From the NCBI RefSeq assembly GCF_006874765.1, contig NZ_CP040841.1, positions 61,001-125,000 on the forward strand: DNA of 64,000 nucleotides, written 5' to 3'. Positions within the stretch are counted from its first letter, which is position 1. Each line of letters opens with the position of its first letter. A program made the position numbers and the translations under genes. The notes beneath the pieces are model-generated. The model was not told where the DNA came from, searched no databases, and saw nothing but the letters and a program-made list of their open reading frames with translations. The DNA is from Leptospira weilii (lineage in GTDB: Bacteria; Spirochaetota; Leptospiria; Leptospirales; Leptospiraceae). This document shows positions 44,710-64,000 of the stretch, one piece after another.

Positions 44710-45588
44710 TTAAACGCCTTCTTCTGAAATTTTATTTGAACTAACTATAGCTTTGAAATCTTCTATTGCTTTAGCTATATCTTCTCCCATAGAAGAATCG
44801 CTAAGAAGGATCTGCAGTATTTCTTCGTTTGTTTCGATTTCAAATGACCAAAACAATAAAGTTGGAATCTGATAATTATCTTTAAATCTTTGGTCTGGTC
44901 TACCATTCTTATTTGTATATTTCCATTGGTATTGTAAAATCTGCGAATCAACAGGAATTTGCTCATCCCATATGAAATGAAAGCGTTCGAGTGAGCCATA
45001 AAAGTTAATTGATTGACGCACCGAAAATTTTCGAGATCGCCAATGGAAGATTAATACCATACTTCCAAGAAGCGTTATCTGTACGGCGTCAGTTTCAAAA
45101 GAATAATGCGTGGTCTTGCTTGATATTCTATATGTGGAATTAATTCTTTGTCGGAATTCTGTAGTATCGAGCAATTCTGAAGCCCCTGCTGAATATTTAT
45201 AATATGCAGATTCACTCGATTCTACTAATAAACATTTTTTAGTTGTACTGAGTCTTTTGTTAATGATATTGCAGAATTCAAGAAATTTTGTATGCTCTTC
45301 ATCTTCGGATTCTAAAATAATATTAGATATTATTCGACGCCTATCCGCATACCTTGCAATTGGAAAAATAATTGTATAACTAACTAATAACCCAAAAAAG
45401 AATAAGTAGTAATCTAAACGTAAATTTGCAAAGAATTGAAAGTTATGAAGCCAGATCGTTTGTTGACAAATCGTCCAAAAGGAGAATGTCCAAAAAATAA
45501 CAAAAGTGGACCATGAAACAATTCGAATAATCGAAATTCTATTTAAATTAGAATTTAATTTCTCTTCAAGATTTTTAAGTTCAGTCAT
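44710..45588 (-). CDS. Hypothetical membrane protein (292 aa)
   Basis: Two membrane helices lie near the N-terminus (SWSTFVIFWTFSFWTICQQT and YYLFFFGLLVSYTIIFPIAR), followed by a soluble part with beta strands (TDAVQITLLGSMVLIFHWRS) and an acidic helical end. It looks like a membrane-anchored protein with a cytoplasmic domain. No family is recognised. It precedes the small membrane protein gene. Confidence 0.65.
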   Translation of the reverse strand: MTELKNLEEKLNSNLNRISIIRIVSWSTFVIFWTFSFWTICQQTIWLHNFQFFANLRLDYYLFFFGLLVSYTIIFPIARYADRRRIISNIILESEDEEHTKFLEFCNIINKRLSTTKKCLLVESSESAYYKYSAGASELLDTTEFRQRINSTYRISSKTTHYSFETDAVQITLLGSMVLIFHWRSRKFSVRQSINFYGSLERFHFIWDEQIPVDSQILQYQWKYTNKNGRPDQRFKDNYQIPTLLFWSFEIETNEEILQILLSDSSMGEDIAKAIEDFKAIVSSNKISEEGV

Positions 45589-46154
45589 TGTTTAATCGAA
45601 TATAACAATAGATTTAGATATTTTATTTAACATAAAATTTCTTTAATTGTATCAATGGTTGGATTCGTATAGGACATTTTATTGGGGATAGTATTTATTT
45701 TGATCTCAATTATTCCTTCTGTTTCCTAACAACGAAGTCTCAATTTTCAATAAAATAAAGTATTTAAACTTCCCGGATCTGTCTATGCGGAATTTTTAAT
45801 TCGAAATTCGGCAGAACTCACATAACCCAAAGTCTTCTCTTTCTATGATAAAATCTTTCAACGTAGTCAAGCAGAAATTATTGTGTTGAATTTTCTTCTA
45901 TAAGACTTCTCTACTTTCAAAGTTTAAACTTCCCACAAAAAACAGACAGTCTCTACATTAAAAACCGCAAATATAGATTTTTATAAAAAATCATTGTTTT
46001 TAAAAAGCTTACGAAAACGCATTGAAAAAGTTAAAACTATTCTTGCCGTATGTCGCCGTTGAAATTATATGGAAATCCGAATTTGAATTTCGGCGAGTGA
46101 GCTTGAGTTTTGGGACGAATCGTCGATCAGAAAACAAAATTAGGACAATAGAAT
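45589..46154. other. Intergenic gap, one degenerate repeat end
   Basis: AT-rich 566-base region without a supported gene. A sequence GGCAGAACTCACATAAC near 45810 looks like a decayed end of the family A inverted-repeat elements. Nothing else is recognised. Confidence 0.5.
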
Positions 46155-46562
46155 ATGAATCCAATCATTCGAAATGCAATAGCGGTAATAGCGGGAGCTG
46201 TTTTCGGCAGTATTGTAAATATGGGAATCATCATGCTCAGCGGTCATATAATACCTCCGCCGGATGGAGCTGATGTGACTACGATGGAAGGACTGAAAAC
46301 ATCCATGCATTTATTCCAGCCTAAACATTTTATTTTTCCTTTTTTAGCTCATGCTCTTGGAACATTTGCGGGAGCGTTTCTAACCGCAATGGTAAGTGCG
46401 AGTCATAAGATTAAGTTTGCTTTAGCGGTAGGTATCCTTTTCCTGGCAGGAGGCATCGCAAATATTATAATTCTACCATCGCCGATATGGTTTACCATAC
46501 TAGATTTGGTAGGGGCATATCTACCAACAAGTTATCTTGCAGGTAAGTTGTCGCATAGATAA
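46155..46562 (+). CDS. Small integral membrane protein (135 aa)
   Basis: The product has four hydrophobic helices: NAIAVIAGAVFGSIVNMGII, FPFLAHALGTFAGAFLTAMV, FALAVGILFLAGGIANIIIL and FTILDLVGAYLPTSYLAGKL. Between the first two lies PPPDGADVTTMEGLKTSMHL, a periplasmic loop that I recall from small membrane proteins in many bacteria. Function unknown. Confidence 0.75.
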   Translation: MNPIIRNAIAVIAGAVFGSIVNMGIIMLSGHIIPPPDGADVTTMEGLKTSMHLFQPKHFIFPFLAHALGTFAGAFLTAMVSASHKIKFALAVGILFLAGGIANIIILPSPIWFTILDLVGAYLPTSYLAGKLSHR

Positions 46563-46691
46563 ACTATCATTATAAAAGATCGTATATATTTTGAATATAA
46601 AAAATACGCCTAAAATATTTCGGTTGCCTTTTTGGAATCCGAAAACATCCATGGACTCGATTCAAATTGGATTTCCTGGATTGGAGAATTT

Positions 46692-47390
<699 letters not shown>

Positions 47391-47402
47391 TACCTGAAGT
47401 TT

Positions 47403-47590
<188 letters not shown>

Positions 47591-47591
47591 C

Positions 47592-47945
47592 TGTACATCC
47601 TGGGACATAGGTAACAGTTTAAACCAGAGACATGGGCTACACTTTTAAAGTCCTGATTATTTTTCGAATTCGTTCATCAAAATATTCGATTGTTACAAAG
47701 CTGAAATAGATCCGCCAAAGGCCGTCTTCGATTGGCTCAAATCCGATTCTTTCTCCAGCTAAACTCTTAGTGATGAAGTATCTTTGATTTTTCCAATAAA
47801 AGCAACCGTCATCCGCTTCCGAGTTTCAAAATGATCCGGATAGAGTATTTCGGGAATACGATTTACAAATATTCTCTCTGAATGTTTGTAAAGCTGGGAA
47901 GGAGTTTTTTGACCCAATACCTCATGCGGCCGTTCTCTTGAGGTT
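47592..47945 (-). pseudogene. IS481-family transposase remnant with one IS end
   Basis: Minus-strand frames encode the C-terminus of an IS481-type integrase: RERPHEVLGQKTPSQLYKHS with RIPEILYPDHFETRK, then after a frame change DDGCFYWKNQRYFITKSLAG, ERIGFEPIEDGLWRIYF and YFDERIRKIIRTLKV ending at TAG 47639-47637. Beyond it TGTACATCCTGGGACATAGG (47592-47611) and TAACAGTTTAAACC look like the inverted repeat of such elements. The N-terminus and other end are missing. Confidence 0.72.
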
Positions 47946-48449
47946 TACCGGGACGAATTCTTTCTTGTTATCGTAGGTTTTCGTGCCTGAAAGACCTTAC
48001 AACAAAGTAAGAATCGACTTCGTATATTTGTCTTTATAAAAGCAATACTCTTACCAAGTTTTATGGCTATTTTGAGCTTAATCTTTTCTTATTATAAAGT
48101 GAAATTATTTCTATTGCTGTGATTCGGTGACTTTTAAGATGTTATAAATACTAGGTAAGATTACTTTTGTTACGAAATAGCTTGTAAGCTCATATAAGCA
48201 GAAAGTCTTTCTGCTAAATTATATTTTTTGAATAGCAAAAGAAGCTGTTTTTGTCAAATGTTCGTATTTTTTCCATTCTGTATTCGGAAACTGAATTAAA
48301 AAGTTCAGATCGACTACGTTTTACAATATGGATTCTCAAGTTTTATTATGATAAATGATGAAAAAGAATTTGGATTTCTTTTTCGATAGAACTTGTATCA
48401 TCGATCTATTAAAGCGCTATTATCCATTTATGGTATCGAGGTGATCAAG
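47946..48449. other. Intergenic gap upstream of the diguanylate cyclase
   Basis: AT-rich region without a supported gene. The left 50 bases could still belong to the decayed IS. Close to the right end AGGTGAT-type sequence (48438-48444) is the ribosome site of the next gene. An upstream TTG at 48393 in the frame of that gene is less likely as the start. Confidence 0.5.
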
Positions 48450-52115
<3,666 letters not shown>

Positions 52116-52120
52116 TTTCC

Positions 52121-52214
52121 TACTGATCCCTATAAAATAAAATACCGTTAATTTGAGCACAAACCCCGCGTTTAGACGCGGAATTTTAGACACTCTATTA
52201 TGTAGAGATCGGTA
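52121..52214. repeat. Short inverted-repeat element, family B, copy 1 (94 bp)
   Basis: It starts TACTGATCCC and ends GAGATCGGTA, imperfect inverted ends, and contains TACCGTTAATTTGAGCACAA and GACACTCTATTATGTAGA. The element at 62889-62982 has the same length and is roughly four fifths identical. CCGCGTTTAGACGCGG inside can form a hairpin. It lies directly after the response regulator gene. Confidence 0.72.
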
Positions 52215-52224
52215 ATCGTTTCAC

Positions 52225-52313
<89 letters not shown>

Positions 52314-52490
52314 CTCGGTGTTTCCTCATGTCCGGAGAAAATTAGAATTCGGTAAGTGTGCAATTTAATTTTTACCCCTCATGCTATAAGCTGAAAAGCA
52401 TTTCATAATCGGTTCAAATATACTCCTTATAAACACAAAGACTTTTTGAAGTTTATTTTAAAAGACCTCTTTTTGTTTTGGGAGCCAAGA

Positions 52491-53986
<1,496 letters not shown>

Positions 53987-54379
53987 TCACCCCATTAGAT
54001 GAGATTTCTTGCTCTGTGTCGAAATCCATGATTTGAAAAAAAGAGTGTGGGCATCCGTATCCGGATGAGAATGTACGATAGGATTCTTAAGTTGAGAGTT
54101 GCTTTTTTCGTTTTCAATCCCGTGAAAAATATTAAAAACCGTATCAAAAGCACTAGAAGGGTCTTTGGATTTGTCTTTTATGATCGCTTCATGTTGGGCC
54201 ATAATTTGTTCTTTCAAAAAATTGAATACTGCGTTGATCAACTTTTCCTTTGCATTGTAATAACGATAAAAGGTTCGTTTGCTGATTCCTCTGTGTTTTG
54301 CGATTTCATCGGTGTTTGTTTTGGCAAAACCCGCAAAAAGAAATAGCCGCATTGTCCTTTTAAGAATTCTTTCAATCAT
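53987..54379 (-). CDS. Short TetR-type regulator (possibly truncated)
   Basis: The 130-residue product has a TetR N-terminal HTH: FAGFAKTNTDEIAKHRGISK with RTFYRYYNAKEKLINAVFNF. TetR proteins usually have about 190 to 210 residues; here the ligand-binding part stops early (HTLFFKSWISTQSKKSHLMG). It may be a truncated gene, or a minimal regulator. It begins 21 bases downstream of the AraC-type gene 54401-55603 and is probably co-transcribed with it. Confidence 0.7.
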   Translation of the reverse strand: MIERILKRTMRLFLFAGFAKTNTDEIAKHRGISKRTFYRYYNAKEKLINAVFNFLKEQIMAQHEAIIKDKSKDPSSAFDTVFNIFHGIENEKSNSQLKNPIVHSHPDTDAHTLFFKSWISTQSKKSHLMG

Positions 54380-54400
54380 GTTAGAAAATTATTTTGTGTC

Positions 54401-57610
<3,210 letters not shown>

Positions 57611-57896
57611 TTGAATTGATTCCTGAAACAAAAAGATTTTTGCAAACGCTCGGTCGTAATTTTATGGAATTTTTGCGGCAACCGAGTTTCGCGGGGACGC
57701 TTTATTTCCATTTATTTCATTATAACGTTTGATTTTGAACGAAGTCATCGGTAAATATAATTTGAAAACAAGAAAATTATAAATATCAGATATTCTATTT
57801 TGGAATTTATTTTAATCTGAAATGGAATTGCTGCAAATTGCTCGTTGGAAAAAGGTGAATTTTGACCGAGAATGTCCGGTTTTAAGCTCGATTTAA

Positions 57897-63694
<5,798 letters not shown>

Positions 63695-63743
63695 TTTCCA
63701 CTAGCTTTTTTGATTTCTTGATAGGGGAGACGAGTTTTATAAT

Positions 63744-63780
63744 CTTTCTTAAACTCAAAATTGTTTCGAGTTTAAGAAAG
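63744..63780. terminator. Bidirectional terminator-like hairpin
   Basis: CTTTCTTAAACTC (63744-63756), an 11-base loop and its exact complement GAGTTTAAGAAAG (63768-63780) form a 13-bp stem between two convergent genes. A T-rich tract is weak on both sides, but place and stem suggest a shared terminator. Confidence 0.6.
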
Positions 63781-63801
63781 TTGGGTGAAGAGCGAATCGG
63801 A

Positions 63802-64000
<199 letters not shown>

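Overview
The window looks like a Leptospira chromosome carrying a Mu-like, contractile-tailed prophage. Three things point to Leptospira: a DUF1564-type protein (a family I know essentially from Leptospira), several membrane-anchored AraC-type regulators, and lipoproteins with relaxed lipoboxes (LMSCG, SIYCG). The left 29 kb is prophage. The right 34 kb is host DNA, with mostly single genes or short operons separated by long AT-rich gaps that hold small repeats. The assignment rests on protein families read by eye; no database search was possible.

Prophage, about 1 to 29.5 kb. The late genes all lie on the minus strand and read leftwards from 14.9 kb out of the window. Their order is transmembrane/holin-like proteins, a spanin-like lipoprotein, a C39-like peptidase, small and large terminase, portal (Mu gp29 type), MuF-type minor head protein, protease/scaffold, cement protein, major capsid, connector and completion proteins, sheath, tube, tail-assembly chaperone with a -1 frameshift, and tape measure (cut by the window edge). 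The control region (about 15.0 to 17.7 kb) holds an excisionase-like HTH protein, a TPR protein, two Xre-type repressors and twin operator-like palindromes. The early genes lie on the plus strand from 17.7 to 29.3 kb as a tightly overlapping operon: Ner/Cro-like protein, several small unknowns, a MuA-like DD35E transposase, a stand-alone copy of a transposase HTH segment, a MuB-like ATPase, a lysine-rich basic protein, a Gam-like DNA-end protector, an adenine methyltransferase, an ASCH protein, a DUF5131 protein and a GemA (gp16)-like protein. Early and late operons diverge from a central switch, unlike the one-way map of phage Mu.

Host part 1, 29.5 to 47.4 kb: a broken lipoprotein gene, a PhoX/DUF839 protein, a coupled STAS / NAD-kinase-like pair, a fatty acid desaturase, an F420-oxidoreductase-like protein, a frameshifted leucine-rich-repeat gene, a DUF1564 protein, a MeaB GTPase next to a B12-dependent MeaA-type acyl-CoA mutase, a membrane protein plus methyltransferase pair, small membrane proteins and a FecR-domain lipoprotein.

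Host part 2, 47.4 to 64 kb: an IS481-type transposase remnant, then signalling genes. These are a membrane GGDEF cyclase, a response regulator with degenerate GGDEF and ECL-type EAL domains, an EAL phosphodiesterase, two related STAS-like small proteins, a SpoIIAA-type STAS protein at the edge, a short TetR protein and three membrane-bound AraC regulators. Between them lie at least three families of short inverted-repeat elements.

The most unusual features are the portal/MuF junction, where the downstream frame has no ATG, GTG or TTG start but opens exactly at an A AAA AAG slip site in an A10 run; the separate HTH paralogue of the transposase; a frameshifted tandem duplicate in the early operon; and a terminator hairpin that abuts the first late gene.
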